From Protea cynaroides (Eukaryota; Streptophyta; Magnoliopsida; Proteales; Proteaceae): 64,000 nucleotides of DNA. The DNA is taken from positions 36,761,758-36,825,757 of the forward strand of contig CM053266.1 in the NCBI GenBank assembly GCA_028583415.1, in the 5' to 3' direction. Below, piece after piece: positions 37,601 through 52,600 of this stretch. The notes under the pieces were generated by a model. It was not told where the DNA came from. It ran no database searches and saw only the letters and a list, made by a program, of their open reading frames with translations. A program made the translations under genes and the position numbers. Positions within the stretch are counted from its first letter, which is position 1. The number at the start of each line of letters is the position of its first letter.

Positions 37601-40600
37601 AAGTGACCTCTACTTTATCTAGTTCTATATGAACCTGGTTTCCAACTCCAAAGCAGAGTCTTCCAAAACTAGGAGAATCTGTCTGAGGACCCATATGTTT
37701 GGACATGTGCTCACCGATGAGATTACAAGATGAACTAGAGCTTGATCTTTCTGAAAGTACTGTATCAGGTGGACTGAGAACCGAAGGAAGAATAGTCAGG
37801 CCTTCAGAAGCGTCCCTTGTCCAGACATGCTTCCCTTTGTAGACAAACCATATCTCGCAGAATGGAGGAGCATTTTGGACTGCAAATCTTGCTTTGCTTG
37901 AGGTCTTCACCTTCATGCAACTGTATTGCATTCATCAGAATTGTCCATTTGCAGAAAGAATGCATCATACACAAACATAGATGTAGCACGGATCTTGCAG
38001 TCTAAAAAATTTACAATTACAAACATCCTTATGCGAGAGAGAGGGGGAAGGGGAAGGAAAAGAAAACACAGAAGAATCAAGCTACCTTTTATTCTTATAT
38101 TTTTATAGGAGGTGGTTTCAAGTGGGGAAGATTTAGAATATGGAATCAGGTATTCTTCAGAGCCCTTGTCTCTTTTTCCTAGTGTGAAAAAGAAGTGGGG
38201 AGGCTGAAGACATCTTACATTACAATAAGACAAGAAAATGAAAACAGATGTATTTTTAGTATATGACCTAATGACTAAACAATACAGCTGTTTACCCAAA
38301 ATTTTATGTCAAAAGGAATTTCAAATGTTTAATAACCATGTTGGGCTCTCACCATATATTATGAATGTCCTGCCATACCAGAGTCTAAAATAGATATTTC
38401 GTCTCCAACACAGAATGACATTTCACGATCTCCATAACTTGCTGATGAGAAGGATAGCCACTAAAACAAAGTTCCAACTCCAATTTGATGCAGACCTAGG
38501 GTTTCACAACAGTTTCCAGTCTATAAAGAGTGTAATCATGCAGACCACAAGCCTAGAAAATATAGGGTAACAGCTGTTGTTTGTGGAACAATAGGAATCC
38601 TAACAAGGACTGGAATTGCTAAAAACTAGGGTTTACAAGCTACTATTAGGATTAGAGTTTGGTCAGAATGATGGTGAACGGTAGCAACAGGCTAGGATTT
38701 AAGGGATTACAATCTGATGGTCCGGAATTGGTTCTGTTATTGATGGACAGCAAGTGGACAGCATGGATAGGGTTCGACGGTTATTGATGAGACTGTTTTA
38801 GACTTAAATAGAGCATGTTATGGGATTGCTGTTTTGGTGGTTTGATGATGAAATATTGGGGAAAGATAGACTGTTTATATACACTGGCAATGACTGATGT
38901 AAGACAGAAAGTGAATGGAATGATTGCCCAGATTATTGCTCTAGATCAAAGAGCTGATATATATCAGATTTTTATATTAAATCAGGAGAGATTGATCAAT
39001 GGGCTGTAACTAGAAAAATACTTCTTGGATGTTGATAGAAGACTAAAGCCAAAATAAAAGAACAGAAGACAATAGCAGATGCATTAGCTCTCAGATCTGA
39101 TTTCATGTCAAACTCAGAGTCAGTTCCGTCACTTTTCTCTAGAGTTGTTCTTGAAAGATCAAAACTTCTCCATTTTAAGTAATTTTGGTGTTATTTGATA
39201 AGTTATTAAGTTACCCATCCAAAGAGAACAAGATCTCGCAGTTTTGAGATGTATCAGATAAGTTATGACTGAATTAGTGGAATGTCATGCAGTTACTAAT
39301 TTTCTATTTTAGTTATTTCATAAACTCACAGTCTATTTGGGTTATTACATAAATCATAGTTGTGCCTTGGAAGTTGGAAGGCCAACTATGATTTCTATAT
39401 CTTAGTTCTAGTAGTTTGTTTGGGCGTGTTGTTGCCCCCACCCTTAACGTATTTAGAGTAATATGTACGTATGGGATAATTTACTTATGTCTTGAGATGG
39501 ATGTTTTGAATTATTTTGAGGTTAATGTTTACACCTCAAGTCATTGCCTTGAGATTACTTAGCCTTCCGCTATATAATTTTCCTTTTACTCTGATTATTG
39601 TAGTTGCAATTATAATTATGGAATGAGATGGTGTGTAGTGTATACACTGTGCCCGAGATCCTAGAGTGTCAGGACGACATGAGTTGACCCAGTCACATAT
39701 CCCAACACTTAGGAATCTGGTCGTGACAAGGTTGGTATCAGAGCCAAGTTTTTGCTGCCATACCCCTCACACTACATTCTGCGAATTATGATCCCCACGG
39801 GTTGGGAAAGCTGAAGTTAGGATTATTAAAAGCAGTATACAAACACATGATTGGTAACAAATAAAAACTTCCTTAGATAGCTGTCTAACCATATTAGGAA
39901 GCACATAAAATCAGGACAATAATGCACATATAAGGAAACTGAAATTTTATTCACTATGAAGTTTCATGTACAAAAAAAAAAAGAAATTAATAATAATAAT
40001 AATAATACACAACCATATATAATGACTTCATCTGTCATAGGAAAAGGGAAAAGGGATGATATCTCAGGGTAGGGGAGATCCTATCTAAGCTTCGTCGTTG
40101 GCACCAGCATCGCCCTGCACATCATCACAGGCACCAGTACCACTACTACTAGCACCACCCGGCTCCAAAGGAGGCATTGAAGCAATGTAGCGGTGAACAT
40201 GCTAATGCCTCGAGGGAGGGACACTACCCCGCCCACTAGCAGTAGCAAAAGCTCGGATGTATAAACCCTACCGCCGCCAATGCATGACGAACGTTGTTGA
40301 GATGGTTCACTAAGCTCACCTGCTGGTCCCATATGATATCAATGTATTGCTCAAAATCGTAGACCCACTCCTGCATATGATGGAATGACTCGAGGATGCG
40401 ACACTCAAAAGTGTCATATCACGCCGCGTCTGCCTCCCGCATGAGCTGAATCAGCTCTAACATGGGACTGAAGTCCACTGTAACCGGAGCGGGAGCCGCC
40501 AGAAGGTAGAAGTCGTGGGATCCTTGTAATGCAGTGGGAATGTTGAAGGGAGGAATATCGACATGCTCGTGAGGTGCAAATTGCTCCTCATGCTGCTCCT

Positions 40601-43600
40601 CCTGGAAGCCCTCTCCCTGAACCTCCTCACCCAGTGCATCCTCACCCGCTGCCCCCTCACCTACAGCCTCTCTGATGAGGACATCGTCAATAGCAGTCTA
40701 GTAGATTTAGGACTCTTTTTATTGATCTTATTTCTTTTATTTTATTTCTGTTATTGTGGACCCCACACTCTCCTTAGACGTGGGTTAGTTTATTTTCATT
40801 TAGATTTGTGGCCCCCACTCCCCTAGATGTGATCCACGATTGATTATAAGTCTTTTAGTCAGTAGTTGAGTTGCTTTAGGACTCTGTTTTCTGATTAACT
40901 TTTAGAATCATATTATTATTTGGATTGTAAGACTTATAAAAGGCCTTTTTTTTATTAATGAGAAAAGATGATGATATTGATTACAGGAAAAAAAAAAAAA
41001 AAAAAAGAGGGAAATAGCTCTCGTGCTCTCTCTTTCTCGTCTCTCTCTCTTCTCTCTTTGCAGGTACGAAAACATTCCAACCCCCATCTCTCTCTCGGTT
41101 TCTCTCTCCTGAAGACAGGTATGCCTCCCCTTCCCCCTTGCTGATCTGTGACAGATCACTTCCCTCCCCCTTTTTCCTCTCTTATCTTCCTATCCCTCTC
41201 TCTTTCTTGTTGCAGATATTTCCCTTTATACTGCTCTCAGCATTGCTGTTAGCCCTTTGTTTTTTCTGATATATTTTTTTTTAGCATATTATTCCCACCC
41301 CTTGCTCTATTTCCTGCATCATATATACCCCCCTGTTATTAGTTTCTTTACATGTCCCTTTTCTCTCTTATAATATCATAGTGAAAGCCTGCTGTTGGCT
41401 TATTTATTTTTGTTTTAGTACATCATGCTGAGCTGTAACTCTATTCCACATAAAATCTACCATAATCTTGTCATGTTTAATATTTATTAGCATCGGCAGC
41501 ATTATGTGAGGCTTCTTTACAGCTGTGCCGTCGTTTTAGCACTGTTTTGGTTAGTAATCATCTCTTTAATTATTGAAAAGTTACTGTTTTCACATGTTCA
41601 TAGGTTTATCTAGTCATTAGGTATTTAATCTTGTTAGTTTAAGAATTTTAAAATCTTTTGCACGTTAGTACTTCTTAACCAATGGTTTATTATAAACATA
41701 ACATGAAACTTAATTGACTATTGAATAATTAATCATGTTACTTGACTTTATGTTATTCTTAACTTGTGATTATCATGAAACTAATCTCGTAAGCATGTCA
41801 TGTGAGTTGCTGCCCATAACAGTCTCTACCCATTAGTTAGTTATTTCACAAATCTTTGTGTTAGTTTGTCGTGTTAGAGTAGGTTAAACTAGAGACCCTA
41901 GGTTAGCCTACATCACTCTCCCTGTCCAGCAGCCGCAGCCACAGCTGCTGTAGCAGCTCGAACTCTACGATGCCTCAAGGGTGGAAACCTAGCCTCTGCC
42001 TCAGGATCACTCAAGACAACATCATCCAGGTGCATCTTGACGATGGAAATCCAGCAAAAATCCGTGCCTCCAGCACCAACCCTCTCAGCCTCTCCAGTCA
42101 TGTCTACACCTAGCCGCATGAATATGGTGGTCAAAAGCTTTCCATAAGGTAGATTGCCTGGCCGACAATTCCAAAGCAGCTTGCATAGTTTTCATAAGGA
42201 TGTAGGGAAGGTAGACTCAATGTCTAGTGTCAACATAGTAAATGAGATACTCAACGAACCAGCTTCTCTTTGTGCCCACTCCTCAGCACAAGGTTATGTT
42301 GTATAATCCGACTATGGACCCGCTGGCAAGGCCTGTGGTCCTCCTTAATGTGCATACCCTTGCCCCTGTCCTGCATCCGCTGGCCTCAAAAGGTGCGTCA
42401 TCACCATTGCCCGGCATGTAACCCTTTCAATCTAAGGCTTAGAGATGAGCCTCCATTGGTTCAACCACCCTTTTCTGAGGATTAGGATCAACAAGGAGAG
42501 ACTAGGGGTCTCCCAAACAATACCTTGGTGGGTCTTCCCAAGGTCTTCTTGGGTACTGTTCGGGATTCATCCTTCAAATCCTAACCTACACTCACAGAGA
42601 AATGAAGGTAGCTAGAAGAGGAGAAGATATTCAACTTCAACAAGAAGCAATCATAGTTGTCAAGGCGCCAATGCAAACCAAGGTGTTAGAGGCCTGACGG
42701 GGCACCTAGGCGACCAAGGTGCATGCCTAGGCGAACAAGTCGTCTGATTTTCTAAGGCGTCACAAGGGTGCCTAGGCGCCTAGGTGACGCCTTGACAACT
42801 ATGGGAGCAATAGACCACAAGTTACAGCAACCAATAGTGGAAGAAGAGGAAACATTATAACCGATGGGAAATTATGGGCAATAGGTAAAGAGTGCCAAAA
42901 TTGATGAAGAGAGAGAAGGAAGGGGTTGCGGCTAAGTCTCACAGCCTAGAGACCCAGCTTGTAAACATTGCAAGCAAAGCCATTAATTTTCCAAAACTTC
43001 TTTCTTCTTCTCTTCTATTCATATATATATAGAGTGTTTGCCATAGTTGTCAAGGCATCGCCTAGGCGTCCAGGCAGTTACATATGGGCTAGACGATTCA
43101 TCGCCTTGTGGGTGTTCAAAAGGCAACCGCCTAGGTAGCCTTGGTAATCGCCTTGAGCGCCTTGGAAGCCCTAAAGGCCTGGGCAATTGCCTTGTTGCCG
43201 ATGTGCAGGTAAATCATTAATTAAATGAAAAATCTCAAAAACCTCCCTTAAGGTTTCCGCTTACCCACAATGCAACCCTCCCCCATTATCAGCCATATGC
43301 TGTTAAGTTCCCTAACGGAAAAGGTGAAAATAGTTTTTTACCCTTATACTAAAAACCAATCCAAAAGTACATTATAGTCTTACTCTTGCCCTCTTGTTTC
43401 TTACTTGTATGCTATTATGTTCTAACTTCTTAGTTTATTGATTTGTACTTTTTTGTTTTTTATAAATATGTTTATTTATGTCCTATAGTTTATCCATTTT
43501 TTGTTGGTTTTCTCATATTAATTAGGTTATGCCTTAAATGTTGATTTTTTATGTAGCATACTTCATATATATAAACATTAATATAGCACTGATATTTTAG

Positions 43601-46600
43601 AAATAAAAAAAAAAATACACTGGGCATGCCTTAGTCGCCTAGGGGCTAGGATGTGCTCAAACGCCTAGGATTGCCTTGTCGCCTTGACAACTATGGTGTC
43701 TGCAATACAAATAGGAAATTAAGACTGGTCAATCCTTTCCTTGTTGACACTAACAAAGGAGGAAAGTCCAATCTTGCTTTTGAACACTTTACAAAAGAAG
43801 AAGAGATAATATTCTATTGCCTAATACAAACTTTCCTAAACTGAAAATAGAAAAATTGATTTAGGAAGGTAGCTAACGATAGTAATAGCTAACTTTAGGA
43901 AGGACAACTAAATAGAAACTATATATATAGTAGTGTACTTTTAGGAAACTATATAAATAGAAGCTATGTAGCTATTCTAAGGACAGCTGTCCCATCGCTG
44001 GCAAGCCTAGCCAAAAGATGTCCTAGCCACAGATGGCTTAGCGGCTCGGCTTAACTGGTTTGGCTTGGGAAGGTGGCTCGCTTCGTGCTTGGCTCGGTGG
44101 CTTCTTGGCTCTTCTATGATAGACTTGTACTACATTAGGGTTCTAGACCTTCATTGGAACTTTCTCCTAGACTTAATGGCATGTACATTTCCAAGGACTT
44201 ACATTGGAACTATTTTCAAGATATTCAATGAACTTTACATTTTCAATATCTTTCTCCACCAATAATGAATGAAACTAACTCCACTTACTTTTTGACAGTC
44301 CAAAGACATCTAAATAACTAGTTAAATTCATATGGGTAAGTTATTCCTTACATATAAACTTTTAAAATAGACTCATTCACTAGAAAACATAAAAAATTAT
44401 CAGCCCACAAGTTATACAACCTATTAGGCTACTTATTAACCCATTAAACTAGGATTTGGGCTTATTCCGGCACGAATACTTGTGCTGGAACCACTCTTGA
44501 ACTACATCAACCAGTCAATAACGGTGCACGTGTACAGCAGGCAAATAATCACAATTAGGTTATAAGCCACATGCTAGAAGTGCAAGGAGAAATGTCTCAA
44601 AGAGTGATATCCATTCTGGTTCTAAAGTAGAAGTGTATTTCGAAGAAGGAATCGGATAGAAGGAACCAAGGTAATGACTTTAGAATAAAGATTGATCTAC
44701 CAAATTTCAATGGTATGCTCAATGTTGAAAACTTCCTTGAATGGTTGACTGAATAGAGTGATTCTTTAAGTTCATGGATACTTCTGAGAACAAGAAGGTG
44801 AAATTAGTGACTTATAGATTAAAAGGAGGAGCCTCTGCATGGTGAGATGAGCTTCAGACCAATCGCCTGATGAAAATAAAACCTTTACCAGAGAAATTAC
44901 GTGAAAAGTACCTTCCTCTTGACTATGATTATTGTTTACTCAGTATCAAAATCGTTGGCAAGAAAATCATACTGTAAGGAAGAATGCAGCAGAATTTCAT
45001 CATTTGTCATCTCGAAATATTTTTCAGTATCAATGGCAAAGAAAGCAGCAAGATTATTGAAGAAAAAATTGATACAAGACAAGAGTAATCATACAAGAGC
45101 TATGGACAGTGAAGGAAGTTGAGAAGCTGGCATTGAAGTCTCCCAAGATACTCAAGGGCTGGTCAATAATTGAGGTGCTAATATTCCTCAGCTCTGTCCA
45201 AAGCAAGGATCTCTCCCTGGCTGAGTTGGTGGCATAGGCTGCAGTCATAAAGCAAACAATTGAGGACTGGGAGTCAGCAAGACAAAGATGCATTAGATTA
45301 GGCTTAGGATTGAAGCATTGAAATGTGGACTTGGGTGTCATCCCAGAGGCACCAGATCCTGCCGTTATGATGGCGATCAAAATTGTTGTTTCACTTCCCT
45401 GGAGGTGGTGGTGATCATAATTGTTGTCACTTTCCCTGAGGAGCAATAAAGTGAAAGGGGGCTTTATCTTCCTTGAAGCATCAAAATGTGGATTATCATC
45501 CCAGAGGCACCAGATCCTGCCATTATGATGATCAAAATTGTTGTGAAACTTCCACTGAGGCTGCAGAACCATGCCTTGTACTTGGATATTTACGACTTGG
45601 TCTCCGCTTGTTTAGCCTGGGCATTGAGGCCCCTGACATTCCAGAGAAATCCTTTATGCATGAGAGATGGGTTGGTTTATGTGGTCACCACCTGAGGGGG
45701 GAAGGGTCACATGCTGGGCTTGAAAAGAGAAATTTCCCTTTCCATAAAATGAACTCTCTTTTATAAAACGTATCCGAACCCCTTTTATACTTAGGATTTT
45801 AAACCCCTTTTTTTATTTTCTTCCACAAAAGCCCCTAATCAAATGTGGTTTTTTTTCCTTTTTTATTTTTTTTATTATTTCATAAAACCAATTTTAGTAT
45901 CATTATTTTTTATATTTTTTCTTTCCTCTTTTTTCTCTTTCTCTTTCCTCTTTTTTATTATTTTGTTTCTATTTTCTTTTTATCATCACTTACCTATAAC
46001 TTCATTTTTTTACTTTTTTTTTTATAACAAATTTACTTTACTTTTTTATTTTTATTTTATTTTTCATATTATTCCAACATCAAGAGACGAATTTTCACTT
46101 ATCTGAGCAGAACCGGTAGTCTCTATTACCTGCATGGCTAGAAAAAATTAGAAAAATTTATTTAAGAAAACATGGCAAGAATGGGATGCCTATAGATACC
46201 CCTCTTTATCCGAATGTGTACCAATTGAGGATAAAGAAAAGAGCATCCCATTTTTGCTCACTTAGAACCATAGTTGCCAAGGGGCCAAGGCGAAACAAGG
46301 CATTGGAGGCCTGTCCAGATGCCTAGGTGACCAAGGTGCCCAATTTTCCAAAACATCACAAGGACGCCTGGGCGCTTGAGTACCTAAGCGACGCCTTGAC
46401 AACTATGTTTAGAACTGAAAAATTAAATAAATTTAAATAATACCAGACTGAAGCAGTATCAACCAACTTGCAACCCATTACAGCCAGCTGTTACTGTTCA
46501 CGCGAACAATAATTGTGGGCCCCACAAGAGGCCTCCTTTATTGCTGCCACAAGCTGTCCCCCTTCGAGAACCTACATTAATTGATGTGAAATGATCCCTA

Positions 46601-49600
46601 CGCAACTCCTATAGCAAGTCATATCAAGAGTTTCTATTTTACTTTATTGACCAAGTCTTTTTTTAGTTTGTCATTTCATGTTCCTAAGTGAAGTAATGTA
46701 GTGGGTTTCATAGTTGTCAAGGCGCCAAGGCAAACCAAGGCGCTGGAGGCCTGATGGGACGCCTAGGCGACCAAGGCGCCCGCCTAGACGAATAAGGCAC
46801 CCAATATTCCAAGGCATCACAAGGCCTCTCGGACGCCTAGGCGACGCCTAAACAACTATGGTGGGTTTTACTTTCCTAGGTAGTATTAATTAGTCTATTA
46901 GTTTTCTTAGCTAAGTAATTATTATTGTTTGGATGTAGTTCTCTATGTCTTGTTTTTGTTTCCTAGGTCTAGGTTTGTTATCAATGTTTGGGTTTTCGTT
47001 TCTAGGTGTTGGGAATTCCATTTAGTGTTGTTTCTAACAGTCCATTTATTTTAAGATTGACGTAGCTAAGGGATTGTTAAGCCTCCTTTTCCCTATATAA
47101 TGGAATTATGGGTTGCTATTATAGCATCCAAAACTTTGTGAAAATCCTTTCTTTGAGAATTTACTTGTGAGAATCAAGTGTGCTTGTGAGAATCAAGTGT
47201 GCCTAGATGAGACTCCTATGGCTGGGCAACCAGTGGGACCCTAGACTGTCATCTATCTATCTTTATCTTCATATTTTTAGTTATTATCAACACCATCGCA
47301 AGTGTTTTATTTTACACCCGAATAATATTCTTTACCAGTTTTTATCTTGGTTTGCCAACCTTTATGTCGGCACCACAGACTCTATCTTGGCAGCCAAAAT
47401 ATTTTGGTTTTTATTTTTAAAACCAAATTAAGATGCAAGGTCGAAACCAAATAGTATAGGATTTCGGTCCAAAATCACTATTTCGACCAGGTTTCGGTCG
47501 AAATCTCTAGTTTCAGCCAAAACTTGGTCCAAATAAATCCCAGATTTCGCCGAAATTTCTGTTTTTTGGCTGAAATTTCAATTTTGGGGCTGGCCGAAAC
47601 CAGCCCCGAAACCAAATTTTAGAACCTTGGGTTTTACCATAATAGGTTCTCTTGAGGAGAATCCTTATCCTCTATTACTTATGCTCCAAATAGCAAAGGA
47701 AAGGAGGTCGTATTGGCTGGACAGCAAGCACCCATGAATTTTCAAAGGACTAGTGCTCCACCGAAGCAACATGTGTGACAAAGGACAAATAACCAACAAG
47801 GACAGCATCAGCAGTTCAACTCTGTTTCTCTAGTTTCTTTGAACTGTTTCTTGGTTTTCCACAGTTAGAAATCTTTAAGTTCTTCCCTACCTTAAGGACT
47901 GTAAACAAGCTTAAGAAAACAGAAAGTGAAAGGAAGAGAAAAAAGATGTAGAAGATAAGAGAAGGGACACTACCACGGTGATGGCAAGAGGGTTTCCACA
48001 CATTCAATTCAAAGATCCGTCTTTGCTATAGGATCTTATCACAGTCCAACCCAAATTTAACCCTAACAACAAACAAGAATTATTGATTTAGACAAATAAT
48101 TCCCCAACTTCAAATCTGAATGTACGAATGCTTCAAAATTTGGGATCCTTGATCCTTAGGATATGAGGAACAATATTTCAGAAAATGAGCTTGATCCAAC
48201 GGGTGGGATCAAAACCAGTCTTGTCTATAGGTCTCAAACAGGTATTTTAACAGAACCAGAATTGTATAACAGTAAAAAAAATTACTTATCTTAGAATCTA
48301 ACCGTTGGAAGGTCTTCAAATTTGGAGGGAAAGTACTCTAGGATGTGCTTGATAACATACCCAAATTTGAAGATGATCCAACCATGGATGAAGAAGCTAT
48401 GAATTTTCGAAAAAACTACTATCATTTGAAAACGAGAATGAACAGAATATGAGTTTGGGATGAGTCCCACAACCAATGAAACTCAACCAGAATTTAATAA
48501 TAAACTCTGGCTAACTCTGCTGCAACATCTTCTTCCTCTTTATATATAATGCTAAAAGGAAATACAAAAGATAGAAGGACTGATTCCTAGAAGGAATGTC
48601 CAAAATAAAAAAGAGAACCTTTCCTTTATAACTTTTAGGAAAGTTTCCAAAACAAATAACATCTATGACTGACTTATATGATAACCAATCTTAGGAAACA
48701 AAACAAATTTAGGAAACAAAACTAATGACTAATTTTAAGGAAATAAATCTAACGGTTTTGAATTTAGGAAGAAAACAAAACTTTCTAAAAATTATGTTGG
48801 TACTGTTCACGTGAATAGTACCATGGACAGTGTTCTTAGCTTGCGGGGCTTGGCTTTAGGCTGGTTCCATGAACCAATTCTTGGACTGCATTACACAAAG
48901 TCCACCTTAAAAATGCAACACCAAGCTCGAGGGGCTACACTAAAATTCATGGTGGCTCGTGATCTATATAGTTGCTGCCCAGTTGAAGTCGTAAGACAAC
49001 TATAAGAAAATGGTTCATTGTCCCCACTATATAAAACCACTAAAAGAAGTTGAGTATAGGTAAACCCCACCCCCCCAAGTAGAATTTACCAACCCAGAAA
49101 GGGCTATTAATAGTCAAATTACAATAAGTCTTGATAAAGAATTTACGAAATACCTCATATCTAATTAACTGCCCAACTTTGACTGCTCTGCCCACAGTCC
49201 ATACTACAAATCATAAAGGAAGCTGTCGTAATTTTATACACTTCTCCCTAAACGCTATCAATAAACTCCAATCCTAAAAGTCTTGTGTGAGCAGAACTCT
49301 GGTTTCTTCTTCCTTTTCCCTTTTAGCTATTTGATTTCAATCATCCTGTCTTTAAAATATTCATCCCCAGGGAACCAGACACACATAAAATCAACCAACT
49401 CTTCCCACTTGTGGAGACACGTCTTGAACTTTCTTTTTCACTCTCAAAGTTGCAATTATTGTGTTCACCTAATGTGATATTCATAACACTGAAGTTCTCA
49501 TATAATTTGATATGTGGGGATGACAACTGGTTGGGTAGGTTCAGTACACAAGCTGGGGTTACTCTGACCGCTCCAACCTAACCTCTAAACCCATGTATAG

Positions 49601-52600
49601 AATGAGGTGGGGCAGCAGAAAGGGGTAAATTTGTATTAGGGAGGGAGGTCGGAAAGGAAAGAACCCATAAGGGAGGCAAAGGAGAAAATAATAGGAATAG
49701 TATGATGATCAAGCCCAAGAATTGATAATTGAAAGTTATCATAGTACAACTGGTAGATAATAAAGATATCGATTGCAAAGAAAATCGAGACTAATAAAAA
49801 AAATAGCTTGTATTTCTGCTCAGCTAATACATGAGGAATTAAGTAATCATATTGATGCGGGATCCGGGTTGAGAAAACCCTAATTAATCCGCTAATGGGC
49901 CCAACCAAATAACATGGAAGCTTGGTTCAACAAACAGTGGCAGAATTGTAAATAAACTCAAAACTCAACCAGTAGTGGCAGATTTGTAATTATTCAGAAG
50001 TATGTAATAGCTTAAGAACCCAAACAAGACCTAAGGACCAAATTAAAAACAATTCTTAGATCAATGGGTGAACCTAGAAATAATATTGTGAAGAAGGAGC
50101 AAATAAAACAAATAATAAAGACAAGGGGTTTATTGTAATTCCAGAAATATATCTTCTTCAAGTTCACGATAGTAACAGTAGGCGGAAATCAGATTTGAAT
50201 AAAAGAAGAGAACTTCTTCAATACAGCTCCAATCAAGCTGAAATTTTGAGGAAGCGTCGCAGGTTCATGACCCTCTGAAACCCACATAATATGAGTTCCA
50301 ATAACTAAGCATCAATGTGGGAATAAACTGCTACAACCAAAGCAGACCCGTAAACTCAAGACCAGATCTGCAACTGGTTTTAACCTCAGGAAAACAGAAT
50401 TGGTGAAGAGTAAAACTATGGGGGATTGGGACGTTTATGAGAGGAGAGATCTCAAACAGAATTTGAGGGTGATGGGAAGAGAGAAGAGGGAGATCGATGG
50501 GTTTCGTTGGGGCTGGGGTTACCGCCCAGAACAGGGGGAGGGTTAAGAAGAAAGGAGGAGGAGAGAGAGGAAGAAGGGGGTGGGAATCAGTCTAAGGAAA
50601 AGACTGCCCTGATCGCAGAGATGAACAAGAGGGAGAGAGAGAGAGAGCTTCACACAATTCTGCCGCAGGCTTACTACCAAAACTCAATTCTTCCTTTCAT
50701 TCAAATCTTCCAATTCTCCAAATAAAACCTAATACATATTCTATTTAAAGGTAGAACTTTCCTAAACTAATTTGAAGTAAACTTAGAAAGTAAATAACAT
50801 CTTTATGAAATCAAATCTAATCCCTATGACATAAAATAGAAATAGTAAATAAGGAAACCTATAAATTAAAACTTCCTAATCTAATTAATCATCTACCAAC
50901 CCTTTCCAGACCAAAAGGTTGGTTTGGGTTTGAGCCGGTTCAGGTTTGGCTTGGGTAGCCAAATTGGCTCGTGTCGATCCATCCATGACACTGCTACTGC
51001 ATCACATATCCATTGCTTTACTGACTTTGACAGAGAAAAATGAACCATCAATCTATCACAAGCAACAATTTTATAAACTAATTACAATGATCTAATAAGA
51101 GAAATAGCACAAAATAGATTGGACAGAGAAAAAGAGAACTTGAGAATGCATGTCATCCTCTTTTTTCTTAAGAAGGTGGTTGGGGATGCTCAAAAGGCGG
51201 ATTCCTCCACAGCTCCATCTCTTTTCTCTCATCCTCTCCAATGAAACACCGGTACCCCGAGCTCTCTTCTTTTTCACTCTCATCATTGCTCAATGAAAAA
51301 CCAAAACGCCACATCCACTAGGTGGTCCTCTTTAATTTATAAATAATTCCCCTCAAATTCTCCTTCTGTTTCCATTTAAAAAAGAAAGGTTAAATTAATG
51401 GGTGTAGTGACCCCTAGTGTTGGTCTGGTCAGCCTGAACTCGATGTCGATTGACCATAGTTGTCAAGGCGTCACCTAGGCGGCGGCGCCTAGGTCTCCTT
51501 GGGTCGCCTTGGAAAATCGAACGCCTTGGTCGCCTAGGTGCCCAGTCAGGCCTCCATCACCTTGGCGCCTTGACAACTATGCGATTGACTACCATACTTG
51601 ACCTTAACAGGCCTAACCTGAAAATCCCCATCCCTATCTATATGATACAGCTACCCAGGCATCAAAGTCACATGCCAAGTCAGAGTCAGAGATCAGGATT
51701 CAGTTGGACCAAAATGGAGCTATATTTAAAAATTCCCAGACAAATAATCCATTAGTTAACCTCAATTTTAAACCTCAAGCCTATCACGTAATAATACATG
51801 CCCTTACCAACTCAGGCAATCCACATTTGTATACTTACTTCTGTAAATTAAAAGAGTCTCTTATCTGGAAACCACAGGTTCAACCTTTATTTAGGAAAGA
51901 AAAAAAAATATGGCATATTCCGTCTTTGCAAGCTTTCATCATATCAGTCAAAAGTTAGTTACAGCAATGCTGGGCCAAGAGCCAAATAAATTAGCAAGAA
52001 AGCCTAGATAAGACGAAAGATCATTAGCTTGACAAGTTAGATCCAGATGAGAAGAAAAGCACTTACTTATCTGACGGTGCCCCCATCACAAGCTTCCTAA
52101 TACTGTGTATATTCACCAGATCTACAATTCCTTTCTTGACTTGTGCAGCTTCAATGGTGATGACACTTGCTTTCACCTGAAAAGTGGCAGTGTCATATGA
52201 GTAACTCAGTAAATAAAAACATCCCAACTACCGAAATGATGATGAACTAGGAGGTCCAAGTTTTCTCCAGAAGTGATAGGACTAGGTCCATGGACCTTCT
52301 GAATGGATCATTCCACCCTTCCATCACCTTTTAGTGGCTACCAAAATGTACATGGAGAAAAGGTTATGTCCAAGTGCAACTCTCTCTACATGTCTCATCC
52401 CAGATTCAATTAGGCCCCAAATAAATATTTCCAACCTATTTGTCTGCAACTTCTAATGTCTTAATCGCGTCTTAGATGAAATGATAGTGAATTTATTACC
52501 TAAATCCCTTTGGCATTTAAAAGGAGATTTATTCCATTTATATACACTCAGTTACCCAAGAGACTCTTGAAAGCAACAAAATGTTGTAATTGCAGAACAT

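Noticed and set aside
37920..38299. A 5' start for the PUB gene at 38 kb (MGKQLYCLV... or MLHLCLC...)
   Set aside because: These frames cross the acceptor at 37920 and lack USP homology; the real upstream exons at 52, 59 and 60 kb join in phase.
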